From contig JAGPXD010000007.1 of NCBI GenBank assembly GCA_020746995.1, positions 1,922,001-1,986,000 of the forward strand: DNA of 64,000 nt, given 5' to 3'. Source of the stretch: Plectosphaerella cucumerina. Its lineage: Eukaryota; Ascomycota; Sordariomycetes; Glomerellales; Plectosphaerellaceae. The notes below the pieces were generated by a model. The model saw only the letters and a list, made by a program, of their open reading frames with translations, searched no databases and had not been told where the DNA came from. Each line of letters opens with the position of its first letter. The first letter of the stretch is position 1. Shown piece by piece: positions 1-12,252 of this stretch. The position numbers were made by a program, and so were the translations under genes.

Positions 1-3000
1 GACAAAGCCATCTGGCTGCCTGCATAAACCTAGTAGCCGACGCTCATGAGATAGAATAGGCAGTGAACGTGCAGCTACTTTGCCACCCTCTCGAGGCAGA
101 TGCAGTATAAGCCTGGATCAGGGAGATATGAGGACGATGTGGCGCCAAAACCAGAGGAGACCTGGCTAACGGCCACTTGACCGGTGTTACCAGGGACTTG
201 AGTCTTAGCCTCCTGCTTTCAAAAGACCTCTCTCCTCGCACTTAGATGGATGACTAAGTGGCTAGGCAGCTAGCAGACGACGTGACATCCTGATCCAGGA
301 GAAAAGTGCCTCGGAAGGCTTCGTTGTCCCACAGCCGTCGGGTGTTGTGGCTGAGCTGCACCCATCCAGCAGAGTACAGACGGGCCTGGAGACCTGGCGA
401 GGAAACCAGCCAGCACTCGCAAGTAATCGGTATGCACAGCCCGAATGCCTGCATGACATGCTGGCCCATGAGTCTCTATTGGCCCAGGCTCTTTCGCCAA
501 AGACATCGGACGTGCGTGATTCGAGATCGGCCCAGACTCAATGCACTTGCATGTGTGTAGCTGGAGTCCCTGAAGTGGGCAGTTGAGGCTTCATTTGGAG
601 TGCGCCCTATGAGAATGTAAGACAATGTTCATTCTGAAGGAGTCCAGGGCCGAATCGAGAAACCACGCCTACTAGACAGGCATCTAAAGAGCCAGTTTTG
701 CCCGCAGACAATGAGGAAACGGGCTGTAAGAAGCCGAAAGACGCCTTTGAATCTTCGGAGACATGCAGTGGTAATCTGCAACTTGCGATACAAGGGAAAG
801 GGATGCAAAGGACGATTGTGAGGCAGCAAGCAGGTGGCTTCGAAGCGTAGAGTTGAAAAAGCAGAAATCAAACAGGACGTCAAGATCCATCAAAACATAA
901 GCGCCTTCGAAAGCAAAGTCCCAGACTGGAAGTGGAACGCCCCTGTGGTACAGAAACAACAGCGGAGCGGACCAACTGTGGCGTAGCGGAACAGGGGGAA
1001 TGGCTTTCAACTTGTGGCGCATGAATCACGCCCGGAGCCCTCCAGAAAACCAGGCTTCAAAACTCCCTCCCATTTCCCCAACCCCTGCCAAATAAAAACC
1101 CTGTCATCAACCACCCGCCGACCAGGTTTCATCCTCCTCCTCCTCCCTGCGAGCAACAAAAATGTCGCGCATCGGAAGACAAGACCACCAACAGCCTATC
1201 TCCCCGTGTGGGCAGGTCCATCCATCAAACCAGAAAGCCGTGCCGTGCAGGGTACATTAAGAGGACCGGCCCTCCCAGGTTGGTCCGAGGTCCGTGTAAG
1301 TTGCGCCCAAACGCCGAGGATCCAATAAAAAACCCCTGAGATGAGAGAAGAGTCCCTGCAGAAAAAGGGACAGAAAAAGGGCCACCTTGAAGACCATCCA
1401 GGCCCGCACCGTCACGCCTGGGTGGGGTTTATCGACCTGGAGGTAACATGTGAGCTCGGATCAGGGAGATATACGACAGGGACGAGGACTCACATATGCC
1501 CCGTGCCCGGTGGACCGCCACATGGGGCATGTATGGTGCTCGGCCGGAGCTGGTGACATCGGCACACTCAACCGGAGAGTGATTCTTGGCGGGTGACGTG
1601 AGGCTCGAAGGGACGAGTCGACCGATGACCATGTTGACAAGCGGTAAGGTGGCTGGCCTAATCCTCCGGCCCGGATGGCACCGGCACGGGAGGATCGGGT
1701 CTCGGCTTGGGGAGCGGCTTGGCCGCATGATGAGATGATGAAGTGGCGGAAGACATCTTGAGGGGGAAGGAGGGGAGTGGTTCGTGAGACGTGAGGCGGT
1801 CGTTCGCTCAGTGGGGGTCGATATCGAGAGGTGTTCGACTTTCAACGACTGGAGGACGGACGAGCTCTCTCCACGACAGGCGGCGGACGACACGGCATGT
1901 ATTATAGACGAAGAGGACGCTTCGGCTCGGACCGCGCTGGGTGTCTCAGACGACAACCCTCGAGCTCGGACTGCGCGGGCTGGACGGGATCTGTCATGCT
2001 CACGAGTCCCCCCCTCCCTCAAGCTACTCTCGCCAGCCGGGACAGGCCTGCTCGCGGCCTGGCCCTTCGCCACCTTCAGACGACGACGTCCACGGAGGGG
2101 GGGGACGGGAAGGGGGGGAGAGGAAAGGTAGTCGGACGCCATTTCCGCTGTCAGAGCACCTGCCCCTCGGGGCTTTTTTCTGCCCGTGCCCTCACCTTGG
2201 CACGGCAGCTCGTTTCTCTCACGGACAGCCACGGCCGACTCTGGTCCTCCCGTTGGGGAGATTCGGCCGAGCATCGCCTGTGGTTGAAGCAGGGCAGTGA
2301 AACAATAGGGCAATATTACGAACGCAGTTCGCTCGCGAGGATAGGTGCGGGAAGAGGTGTCGCTCGGTGGCAGCGGGTGAAGGTGGGAAGGGGTGGGGTG
2401 GATGCCGCCGGGCCCCCGGTCGTTGCCGGCGCCGCCGCCCGCGGATCCCCCTCACCTCCGCCCTCTTTCGGGATCGGAGGAATGGTGGGATCACTCTGGC
2501 TGCGACGACGCATGCCCCATGCCGGTAAATCAACAGGGCTAGCTGAGTCAAGCGCGGCTGAGGCTGGCGTCAACCAGGAGGCAGGGCAGCAGGGAAGGGC
2601 AGGGATGGAGGGGAGGGTAGGAGAGAGTGGCAGGCTGGCAGGGCCGCGTCGATTCCCTCGTTGGCCTTGGCCTCAAGTGAGAGATGGGACGGCGAACGGC
2701 CATGACAAATTAAGGGTTTCCCCTCTCTCTGTCCGTTCTGGGCTGACTGTCGTGTTGGTGGTAGTAAAGCTTGGAGCTTTCTTGCTGGCGGTGGACCTTA
2801 CCGAAACGCCAATGCAACCTCGCTCATGTCAAACCTGCATTTCGAGACTGGGCCTCGTCTGTGCGGCGAACGATCTTGCAAGCGCTCGCGCTCACACGCC
2901 ATCACCAATATTGCGCCTCCAGCGGGGGGCCGTCCGCCGCCTGAAGGCGATGTCCGGGCCTCTTTGACGCCAAATCGGTGCCTCTCTGCCGAACGGCTCA

Positions 3001-5670
3001 TCACAACGCCACCACCGGGGGACGGACGGCCGCCAGTCAGTGCTCACTGCCCACCATCTCGAGGTTGCTGGCGAGCTGGCTAGCCTGGGGAAATCAGTTT
3101 CAGTCTGTGCGTTCGACTTGTTCGGGTCGAGCACTGCGCGCTGCGTCCGAGCACGCCGGGGTGCAGCCTGGAAGGGGGGCCATTGAAGCAGCAGATGAAG
3201 TTCGTTCGATATCGGGCGAGGTGCCTGTCACATCTCACGGTCTGGTCTCGTCAGTCACCACTCGTCAGCACGTCACTCGTCACTCTTCCGTTTGATTGCG
3301 CTGCTGATACGGTGGCCCGTTACTGCTTGAAGAAGTGCTGGCCATGAAGATCACGTCCATCACATCTTCCCATCTGTGAAGCCCGCACCATCGGGACATG
3401 ACACGGCTGGCGTCGTGGTGCCGTACAGGCAGAAGCAAGCATGCGTCGGCAAGCGGCCGACGGGCGCGGCGGGCGCTGGCTGGCCGTGGCGCGTCATGCA
3501 GACGCACGAGATGCTGCCAGATCGACCCGGCGGCGAGGATCATGCCGGTGGCCCAAAGGGGTTGCTGCGGGTGAGGCGAGGCGAAGCGAGACGAGAGGTC
3601 CAACGGTGTTGCATCGGAGCTGGCTGGCGACGTCTTGGCTGGCTGCTGCTGCGAGCGCACAGTCCCTCTGCCAAGGAACCGGGGATAGGGCAAACTCCAG
3701 GGACCAGCCCCCCCTGGTCTGGCTGTCGATGATCTTCCCAATGGTCTCGTACTCGTTGTCGTAGGGTTGCGTCGCAGTGCAGGCGGGAAGGGCACTCAAC
3801 CAAGGAAGTGAGGGCAGTGGGCAAGCGCAGTGTGGCTGGCTGTGTGATCGTATTCGAGGGACAGCATGCGCTCCAGGAATCCCGATGTGGGTGTTGCCCG
3901 TGGCATCAGCTTCTGGCTCTCTCCTCCCCTAATCCCTCAATTTGAAGGCGTTGAGCTGGCTGGCCGTTGATGGACTGGCCGACGACACACTGCAACCGGA
4001 CGACGTTGCTCCGGCCCAGTGTTCCCTAATATCATGGGGGAGTCGGACCTGTAAACTTAAAATGCTCCCATGGTGGCTCTCCCCTTGAGATAGGATCATA
4101 GGAGCCCTGGCTGGCTGGCAGGCCTGCCCGGCTGAGGCCAATCCTGGGCTGTACTGCATGACTCGGCGGGCGTTCGTGGGATCGGAGAAGTGTGGTTGGA
4201 TTCTGGGGCAACTCTCGTGGCCGCGACTGACTCGGCCAGCGTGGTGCAAGACCACCTGCTCGTCGGGAGCGGCGGGTCGTGGTCCCGGTTGGATGGGTGA
4301 GGATGAGAAGGAGATGGCGGGGAACTGGGCTCTTCTGCAGTTTATCGCCAACCGTGGGCCGGGGCTGTGCCGGTGTCTCCTGGACAGACCACTGCCACCA
4401 CTAAGGTATCAGCCGACCAGCCGTGGTCAGCATGCCTCGTCAACTGAAGCTTTGAAGTCTTGCTGCATGTCTTGTGGCAGAGTGGGGTGATTTCTGCTGA
4501 AGAGAGCCCGAGCTTGAGACATGTTCCTGGATGGACTCGGCGATCAGTGACACCAGTTGGGGAAGAGAAGGGGAGGGACGGCTGCTGTCCCCCCTGAAGC
4601 TGAGCAGACAGACTGACCACTGACCACCCCGGTCGTTGATACGTTGCGGGCTTCACTCCGCCCCCCCTCCGCTGGCTGGCCGCGTGGGTGGCGCACACGA
4701 AAATCGAATTGACGGGAGCCTGCCGATGGGTCAGGTGCCAGCTGGAAAGTTGAGATGGACAGGACAGGATAACAGCGCCGGTCGCGGGATACCCGGGGGC
4801 TACTGTGCTAGTACTCGTGGGCTAAGCCAGCCAAGGATCGGGACGCGAAGATGCATCTCCGTGTGTGCCGGGCAGTGGAGCGGAAAAGGGACGTTCGGGT
4901 TGAAGTGGGAGGATGTTGATATCGGACGGACTTGAGTGAAGTCTGGTGACTGGAGGTGAACTTGAATTGGACTTGCCATCGGGTTGCTCCTGCCCTCCCT
5001 CGCTCTGGTCTGCTCTTGCCAGGCGGGGTGCAGTGGTAGGCTGCTACATACGTCACTGCAGTGGGTGGCCCTCCAGCAGTTACCCCGCACCCACAGCGAG
5101 TCGGGGCGGGGTGATGCCGCGGGCGGTGCCTGGAAATGCAGTCTGGGGCCAATCAGTCTTTATCTCCAGCGTTCTTGGTGCTGGATGTACCCCGCAATGC
5201 CGTCGCATTCACATGCATCCATCTTCCATCACCATCCATCTTGCCATCTCCCGGGACTCGATACAGCGCCTCTCCCGCCCATCCAATCCATCAGCACACG
5301 CCAGACCCTCAACACAAGACGCTAGATCTCGTCTCCGCCTCCTCAACTTGAACAATGGATGCCAATTGGTCTCTCGATACCGCCCCGAGGCGCCGGCGTC
5401 AGGGGACGAGGAAGACTTGAGCCAAACTGCCTAGGCTCGCCTGGCCCGGCACCACCACAGCCGGCCTCTAGCCGAATCCATAATGGCCGATACCGAGGCG
5501 GCGCGGGCCCTTTCACTTCCGCCGTCGTCCCGTCACGTTGCCTCTTCTTCCATCTGCACATCACACATCCAGACATCCAGACAGCCTCACACGAGCATAC
5601 ACCCCTGACGGTACAACACCACACTACACACCACCACACCACCACACCACACCCACTCACCACTACCGAG
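1..5670. other. Long gene-free stretch
   Basis: No reading frame here shows a family motif, a plausible intron-exon structure or coding-like composition. The longest open frames (about 1831-2967 plus and 1429-2313 minus) overlap each other and are rich in Arg, Pro, Ser and Gly, as expected of GC-rich non-coding DNA. TGGCTGGC-like motifs recur at roughly 3.08, 3.48, 3.62, 3.83, 3.95, 4.1 and 4.67 kb, and short G-runs occur near 2.1 kb. The last 60 bases before the SET gene are a CAC/ACC-rich tract that probably belongs to its 5' leader. A non-coding RNA cannot be excluded. Confidence 0.6.
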
Positions 5671-6549
5671 ATGGCCCCTCTTACGCCTCACTGGGCTCAG
5701 CCCTCCCACCCCGAGATCCAGAAGGTCATCAAGGCCAGCGAGACCGAGTTCCTCACAAAGAGCGTCTCGACCGTTGCCCTGCCTCCCTTCGCTCTCTACG
5801 CCAAGATGTCGTTCCCTCCCTGCACCATGGCCACCGAGCCCACCTATGCCACCGTGCAATGCGGCCGTGACTCGCATCTCAACCTGAACAGCGACCTGCT
5901 CTACATCAACCACTCATGTGACCCCTCCCTCGTCAGTCCCCATCCCCAACACATCCCTGACGTCTTCTGCTAACCTGAACAGATCTTCGACACTGGCAAC
6001 TTTGAGATCATCGTTGGCCCCAAGGGCATCAAGCCCGGCGATGAGCTGACCGTCGGTCCCCTCCTCCCCCCCTTGCCTGTCACCAACTAACACGCCCAGT
6101 TTTTCTACCCCTCCACCGAATGGTCCATGGCTCAACCCTTCGACTGCTTCTGCAATGCCCCGACCTGCCGCGGCACCATCAGCGGCGCCAGGGACATGCC
6201 TCCCGCCAAGCTCGACGGCCTCTGGCTCAACGGCCACATCCGCGAGCTCAAGGAGGAGCAGCAGCGCCTGCAGCAGAACGGCCAGAACGGACACAAGAAC
6301 GGCATTCCTTCCGTCTCCGATCCCACTGCTCAGAGCCTCCGTGACGCCCTCCACCACGCCCAGAAGGTCGTCGACGCCGCCCGCTCGGCCCTGCGCTCTT
6401 ACGAGGCCAGCGCCGCTGCCAACGGGCACACCAACGGCCATCACGCCAATGGAGAGCCCGCCGGCTTCCCTTCTGCCGCAGCGCGCCGCGGCCCGACCTC
6501 AAGGGAACTGAGCGGCGAGATGGGGGGCGATACCACCATCGCCGTCTAG
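5671..6549 (+). CDS. SET domain protein with post-SET cysteines
   Basis: Predicted exons 5671-5931, 5983-6051 and 6100-6549 give 259 residues. Both introns are phase 0, with GTCAGT and GTCGGT donors and acceptors ending AACAG and GCCCAG; the second has a CTAAC branch point. The middle of the protein carries the SET hallmark NHSCDP, followed by a GDELT strand and a FFYPSTEW segment at the usual place of the SET tyrosine motif. A post-SET cluster CFCNAPTCRG follows. The last 100 residues are a Gln/Asn/Ala-rich, likely coiled or disordered tail. SET proteins methylate lysines on histones or other proteins using S-adenosylmethionine; I cannot tell the substrate. The protein is short and has no extra chromatin-reader domain. 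The start is the first ATG of the frame after the CAC-rich leader. Confidence 0.85.
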
Positions 6550-6879
6550 GGGTCGGTGGGAGGAGAGCGGCGTAGGTGAGGTTCAACATGTAGGGGGTCA
6601 AATATTGTTCTGCCAGTTCAACACGGCAAATGAGTGCAATTGGATGAGAAATTTACCAGTAGGAGACATAGTACCGCTATTTTGAAAAATAAACTACAAA
6701 ATCGAAGCTCATATCTAGACAAACCCGGCACGCCCTATACATACACCCAGTCAAAACCTTAGAAGTACAGCCAGAACTCCTATAACCTGAGATGGGCCCA
6801 AATCTCTTCCCAAAACAAAACCCAGACGCCAACCGAATCATCCTTCTGTCGCTCAAGATGCCAAAATAGACCAAGAACC
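6550..6879. other. Convergent intergenic spacer
   Basis: A 330-bp AT-richer spacer between the 3' ends of the SET gene and the membrane-protein gene on the opposite strand. It presumably carries both 3' UTRs; nothing else is seen. Confidence 0.6.
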
Positions 6880-8835
6880 CTACTTGCCCGCGTCCTCTCC
6901 CTCTCCCTCTCCTTTTTCCTTTTCCTTTGCCACCTCCCCCTCGTCACTCCACCGCTCTGCCCACCCCTTCTTACGGCCCTCTTCCGATCCCGAGCCGCTC
7001 ACATACCGGCTCTCCTCCTTTTCCCACTCCTTACGCTCGAGAATGCGTCTGTCCAGGAACGCCCGCGCAAACTTCCATGCCTCGGTGTCCGCCAGACTCC
7101 ACGCCTCGACCGCCGCCCGCACCACTGACGCCGACGCCGCCTCGCTGCCGGCATCTTTGCCCCCACTTCGCGCCGCGAGAACAACCTGCCTCGCGCGGCC
7201 CAGCAGCGCCGGCTCAGCACCCAGCTCGGCGTCAGATGCGCGCGGCCCGTCGGCCGCATCGTGGTCCTGCGTTTGTGGCCGCTGCGCAACATCCTCGGCA
7301 GGTCGCGGGATTGCGAAGCCAAAGTGCCAGTCGAGCTGAGCTCGCGTCTGCTCTTCGGCAAGCCGGTGCTCGGCCGTCAGCCAGAGCGAGTGTGCCGGCG
7401 CAAAGTCGCCCGCGACGGCCTCTTTGAATCGGAGCACGCGCGGCTCCGGCCCCACTTCGCCGCCGAGCAAGTCATGCGTGACGGCAAAGAGCCAGGCATC
7501 ACGAGGCGACTTGCGCCGGATCCACGAAACGTCGACCGTCTCGCGCTGCTGCGACAGCAACGCCGTCGTGTACGGGTGTGGCACCGTGCCGATCGTGTAC
7601 ACGGCGGTCGAGTTGCGGTAACGGCCGGGGGTGAGCGTCTTCGTTGGCGACCGTTTGCTGCAGGGTTTGCAGCTAGCCTTGAGGGGCGGACACGACGCCG
7701 GCATGGGCGTCTCGGGGCACAAAGCGAGGTCCTGGGCCAACTGCCAGGCGTCGGTGACCATATGCGTCGAGTGGTGTGGCAGTGCCTTGAGCACGGCAAT
7801 GCCATCCGGATGGGCCATCTGCCAGGCGCCGTGCAGGTGGGCGTTGACGAGGCTATCGAGGGCGCGCAAGCCCTTGGCCTTGTTCTCGTTGTAGAGCTGG
7901 GCGACGGCCGCGTACCGGTCCCGAAGCTCGTCGGCACTGTAATAGGCGACAGCCCTGGGCCTGCTGTCAGTGGTGAAGACGGCATCAGGGGCGGCGCTGA
8001 GGAAGCCCTGGGCCGTCTTGAGCCCTTCGCCGTTGAGAGCCGCCTTGATGGCGTCGTGAACAGCAGTCTTGGACCCTGAAAAGAGGCCATCCTCGATGCC
8101 AGTGAAGCGCGTGAGCCCGGGGTACTCGCCCCGACGGAAGGACGAGAGCAGAGGGTCCTCACGCGGTCCCATGGGCAGTGTGGTATAATACGCCAAAATC
8201 CCGCCTCCCATGTGCTCCCACGCCATCCAGCGCATCAAATCCGTCCGTAGACCATCTTTCAGATCTGGGAAGCGCTGCAGCTCCTTGTACAGAGGGTTAT
8301 GCACCGCCTCGGCGGGGCTCAGGATCAACGGCCGGAAGCCCTGAGCCCACCAGGCACGACGCCAGGTCAGCAGCAGGGCGCTCTCCGCGTCCTTGACGGC
8401 GGCATCGCGCTTATCGGTGGCGTCATAGTAGCAGTATATCGGCGGACGGTTCTTGAGTGGCGGCAGCAAGGCACGATCCTCGTCCAGTGTCAGCGACGAG
8501 GAGAAGGGCACATGCAGCCACTTCCAGTCGGCCCACCACGACGACTCGCCGAACGTATCGCTCTTGTCGCGTGGCGGCGGGTGCGACGGCTGACGGAAGG
8601 GGTTGAGCACGCTGTCGGAGAAGGGTATCTTGAAGCCGTGTATGTCGGGCATGGCGGGCAGGGGAACCTTGGGCACCTTGGGTATATGCTCGGCGTATCG
8701 ATCGGGGATGGCGTCGGGCAGCGTCGTGACCATGGAGACAAGGCCAATGGTGGCCAGCGCAAGTAGCAGTAGAGTGACGCGCCGGGCGCCAAGGCGAGGG
8801 ACGCGACGCCCGCAGAAGATGAGTTGTCTAGGCAT
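6880..8835 (-). CDS. Type II membrane protein, GT32-like fold without a DXD
   Basis: An uninterrupted 651-codon frame opening with ATG. A short basic N-terminus precedes one hydrophobic segment (about residues 20-38), so this is a signal-anchored type II topology as in Golgi glycosyltransferases. Around residues 130-212 there is a segment starting PPIYCYYDA and leading to LRTDLMRWMAWEHMGGG, which recalls the OCH1-type (GT32) motif where an Asp/Arg helix and a Gly-Gly precede the metal-binding Asp-X-Asp. Here the residues after the glycines read ILAYYTT, with no DXD. The C-terminus is a charged, Glu/Lys/Gly-rich low-complexity tail. I infer a glycosyltransferase-related protein of the secretory pathway that may be inactive or use another mechanism. 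The family assignment comes from motif shape only. Confidence 0.7.
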   Translation of the reverse strand: MPRQLIFCGRRVPRLGARRVTLLLLALATIGLVSMVTTLPDAIPDRYAEHIPKVPKVPLPAMPDIHGFKIPFSDSVLNPFRQPSHPPPRDKSDTFGESSWWADWKWLHVPFSSSLTLDEDRALLPPLKNRPPIYCYYDATDKRDAAVKDAESALLLTWRRAWWAQGFRPLILSPAEAVHNPLYKELQRFPDLKDGLRTDLMRWMAWEHMGGGILAYYTTLPMGPREDPLLSSFRRGEYPGLTRFTGIEDGLFSGSKTAVHDAIKAALNGEGLKTAQGFLSAAPDAVFTTDSRPRAVAYYSADELRDRYAAVAQLYNENKAKGLRALDSLVNAHLHGAWQMAHPDGIAVLKALPHHSTHMVTDAWQLAQDLALCPETPMPASCPPLKASCKPCSKRSPTKTLTPGRYRNSTAVYTIGTVPHPYTTALLSQQRETVDVSWIRRKSPRDAWLFAVTHDLLGGEVGPEPRVLRFKEAVAGDFAPAHSLWLTAEHRLAEEQTRAQLDWHFGFAIPRPAEDVAQRPQTQDHDAADGPRASDAELGAEPALLGRARQVVLAARSGGKDAGSEAASASVVRAAVEAWSLADTEAWKFARAFLDRRILERKEWEKEESRYVSGSGSEEGRKKGWAERWSDEGEVAKEKEKGEGEGEDAGK

Positions 8836-9387
8836 TTTGGAGAGGGAATTGGCCGTCGCGAGGTCAGGGAGATGTTGGCGATCAGCAGGTGATCAAGGCT
8901 GCGGCGGTCATCGGGTTGGCGGGAGACGGGCACCCGATAAGTGGTGAGGTTTTTCGGTCGTCGGTCGTCGGTCAAAAAGAAAGGGCGAGGAGGCAGCTGT
9001 CGGCGCCCTCGGTGGGTAGAGTTGTCCAAATGAATCGATCCTGTTGGAAGGGATGGTTGAACGAAGGGAGGAAGTGACTTGAGCCATTGGAAACTCAGGG
9101 TCCAGTCCAATCTGCATTCCCCACCGTCAGTCGTCATCAGCCTGTCACCCGCCCACTGACCCGGGGCTGCACACCCTCTTCTAGCGGCTTTAGGGGGTTT
9201 CATCGACCCAGAGCCGCTGTGTCAGGCCCACCGGCTTGGCGGCTCCTGAGAATCACTCACAGCTGAAAATGGGGTGCTTAGTCATCCATCTTGCCAGCTC
9301 AAATAGCCAGTTCCTTTGATTCGACTTCCCCGTCTCCATCTTCAACCTCGCATCACCCCTCAACCTATCCGCTCGTCATGCCTAAAA
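8836..9387. other. Intergenic spacer
   Basis: This 552-bp stretch holds the upstream region of the membrane-protein gene and the 3' flank of the Hsp70-like gene. No convincing gene is visible. Confidence 0.55.
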
Positions 9388-11448
9388 TCATGCACGTAGG
9401 CTGGACCCCGCCTTGTCCCATTCAACTGTGATGGGTTCATGGTTCCCTGAAAACTTCTCTCCTCCGAACCACAGCTCAAACTGCAGGTCTGCCGCGCCCA
9501 CCAGCACCCTCATGTCAAATTGGCACACACAAAACTTATAGCCGGCGCTGAAGCATGACCCTCTCTTGTACTTCTCGACCAGCTGCTTCTGCTGCACGCC
9601 CGTGAGGTTACTGTTGACGTCGCATAGCTTCGAGGCCCCAGCTGAGCATCGACGTCAGCAGACGAACATCTGCAGTGGATCAATTGCTGCTGACACTCAC
9701 CTCTCTTCATGCTCGTCGGCAGGAACCCCGGGTCGTTCTGTGAAACGACTATTTTTGAAGCCCATCTCCGCGTCACCTCGCCATCGGCCAGCCGGATCTC
9801 GAAAGACTTGACCAGCGGCGCGCCCGGGCTCACTGCGTCGCCCTTGCGAATCAGCCACTGGATCTGGTTGATGGCAAACTTCTGCCCTGGGCTGAACCTG
9901 TCATCCGCAAGGTCTTCATCAAAGTGCTTCGCCGGCACGTATGCCTCCTGAACGATGACCCCGTAGCTCGCTCGCGCAATGCGCTGGGCCAGCACCGACC
10001 TCGTCCCGCCCGTCTCCCATCGCTGCTGCTGGTCTAGGAGCAGCCCGCGCACCACCACGAGCTGAGGGTCATTACACGGAATCACCGCCACCCGGCTCGC
10101 GTTGGGGTGCGGGAAGCTCATGAACTGCTGCTCCAGCCGCTGCCGTACATACGCCGAGCTGCCGAGCCCACCCGACAAGACCATGTATTGCTGAGGCTCC
10201 TGTCAGCAGCTTGGCGACCATTCGCCTGGGACATTACTCACCACCTGTTGTGGATGCCCGTTGGTCTTGAGCCAGTCGAGCTGCTCCGTGATGTGCTGCA
10301 GTATCAGTTCGATTTGGGGATCGAAGAGCGACTGAATGTCCTGTCTGGGCAATGGTCAGCCTTCAAATATCCTCGTCATCGGAAAGAGGCCAACCTACTG
10401 CGAAAAGACCATCTTGCCGTTCTCGATACCTGCCGCTATATGCGAGTAGTCGTGCGCCAAGCCCTCGATCGGTATCCGGAAAGCCCCCCTCATATACACG
10501 CTGTTGCCGAACTTGTGCTTATAATTGCGGAAATGGTGGCCCCGCGCCAGCCTCTCGGCAAAGTCGGCCGGGAGGTGCGCCGTGATCTCAGGGAACGGCA
10601 TCAGCCGTTGCTTGACGAGACCGATGAACATGCGGTCAATCAGCGTCGCGCCTACGCCCACCCCGCTGACGGCATGCATCGAAGACATCTGGGGGATTGC
10701 TTCGTCGGCCGACGTGACCTGCATCAGCGCAAGGTCCGTTGTACCGCCTCCTGCGTCGACAGTCAGGAAGACGCTGCCCACGCTGAAGTGCACAGCGCTG
10801 TTCTTGAGCGTCGTCACCGCCGCCGCCTCGGCCTCGGTCAGGTCCACCTTGACCGAATGCCGCGGGCCACCGGTGCCGAACCCTGCGCTGCGCACCACCG
10901 TCTTGAAGCTGTTGACGATATCCAGGCTCGTCCACGTCGTCGGCACGCTGAACAAGAACTCGACCGCCATGTCTGCCCACCCGCCCGAATACGCACGTCC
11001 CGTCTTGCCTTCGACGGACGCTTTGACGTGCGCGTACACCTGCCGGAGGTAGTCGGCCACGAGCCGCTGCGCCTGCTGCGTCGTTTGCGGAATGTTACTG
11101 AGGCCCTGCGCCTGTGCGTTGGCCAGGGTGTCCGGGTCCATGAATATCTTGAACAGGTTGAAGCGCCTCTTGTCTCGCGTGTCGCCATGTTCTTCCTCCT
11201 CGTCGCAAAGGAAGCCCCACGACGATACGGTGCCATCAAAGTTGTAGATGAGCGTCGTCGGCACCTTGCGCTCGCTGCTGTCTCCACTGCCCGGCCAGTC
11301 GTTAATAACTTGGATGGGCATTGTAGGGGTCATCCACGCGACTCCTGGATGTATGTCAGTCGAGTCTCGACTCAATGTTTCGGGCTTACATGCCTGTGAA
11401 GGTCGTCCCCAGGTCGACCGACACGATGATCTTTTGGTTTGGGTTCAT
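9388..11448 (-). CDS. Hsp70-family (HSPA12-like) ATPase
   Basis: Five exons: 11448-11394, 11344-10399, 10344-10242, 10190-9701 and 9641-9388, giving 615 residues. The actin-like ATPase core is intact: phosphate-1 motif VDLGTTFTG near residue 12, phosphate-2 motif DAGGGTTD, and adenosine motif VLSGGLGSSAYVRQRL. The peptide-binding half of classical Hsp70 is replaced by a divergent C-terminus, as in fungal HSPA12-like proteins whose clients are mostly unknown. Intron 1 only keeps the conserved frame (TTFTG joined to VAW) if it uses a GC donor (ACAG/GCATGT); the nearby GTAAGC shifts the frame. The other introns are ordinary GT-AG, including GTAGGT, GTGAGT and GTGAGT donors. The start is the ATG nine codons before the phosphate-1 strand; a longer upstream frame lacks an ATG. 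Likely a soluble ATPase. Confidence 0.85.
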
Positions 11449-12252
11449 ATTTGCTGTGCTGCACATCCGGGGCAGAGTGTTACAATTGGATGGAGGACAT
11501 GGAAACTGACCCAGATGCCTTCTCCCGACCGCCTCTTCAGAGACTCCAATGAGCCGCATGAACGACTCATTGCCTCGTGCCTGAATTGACAACATGATGC
11601 ACAGCCATGGGACCGTTTCGCGAGCTGAGATGGGCTGGGATTTCGCTGCGGCTGCGGTCCAAACTTTAAACCCGACGGTACCCAGCACCGCCCGCGACGA
11701 CAGCTATAATCGGCTGGGACTTGAAAGCGGCTGAAAACAGTGACATTGTCCAAAGCAGCTTTCTCACGTCGGGGCAAGGTCAGACCCGAAGCTGATTCCA
11801 AGCCTTGCTCGACATCAACCCATTGACGCTATTCTCAAGATCGGGCGATTGAGATCTAGCATAGATGGTATGAACCCCCCCTTTCTCGAACAATCGCTTC
11901 GTCGTAGAGGCTAAGCTTGGCCGAGTTATCCTAGTCAAAGGCGCCAGCCGGTCACGCAGCAAGGCAGTGAGGCCAGCAGCCATGTCAAGAGAACGTGTAG
12001 GCTTAGCCCATAGAACCGACTCCCACGGGAAGCTGTTCGGCTCATATGACCGACCACGGGCGCCCTCTGGACTTCCGCACAAGTGTCCTTCCTGTTATAA
12101 AGGCCAGGGTGTATCCAACTGAAGAAGGGTCGGGTGTCCCGCCCTGCATCTTGTCAGCCCGAGTTCGGTCGGTCGATACCCCTGAGAAGACCCCTCCAGG
12201 ACTTCTTCCTTCAAACCCACAAACATCCCTTTCCACAAGTTGCTGAAGAAAC
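11449..12252. other. Divergent intergenic region
   Basis: This 804-bp region lies between the starts of the Hsp70-like gene (leftward) and the membrane-protein gene (rightward). It holds a TATA-like element described separately and no supportable gene. Confidence 0.5.
12096..12101 (+). promoter_or_regulatory. Candidate TATA box
   Basis: TATAAA lies 152 bp before the ATG at 12253 and is followed by a C/T-richer leader, a typical fungal core-promoter arrangement. Confidence 0.4.

Noticed and set aside
1831..2967. Open frame of 378 codons on the plus strand
   Set aside because: Arg/Gly/Pro-rich with no motif; overlaps long frames on both strands, which is typical of GC-rich non-coding DNA.
7261..8079. 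272-codon plus-strand frame
   Set aside because: Antisense of the intact 651-codon membrane protein gene.
10107..11399. 430-codon plus-strand frame
   Set aside because: Antisense shadow of the Hsp70-like gene, whose motifs are strong on the minus strand.
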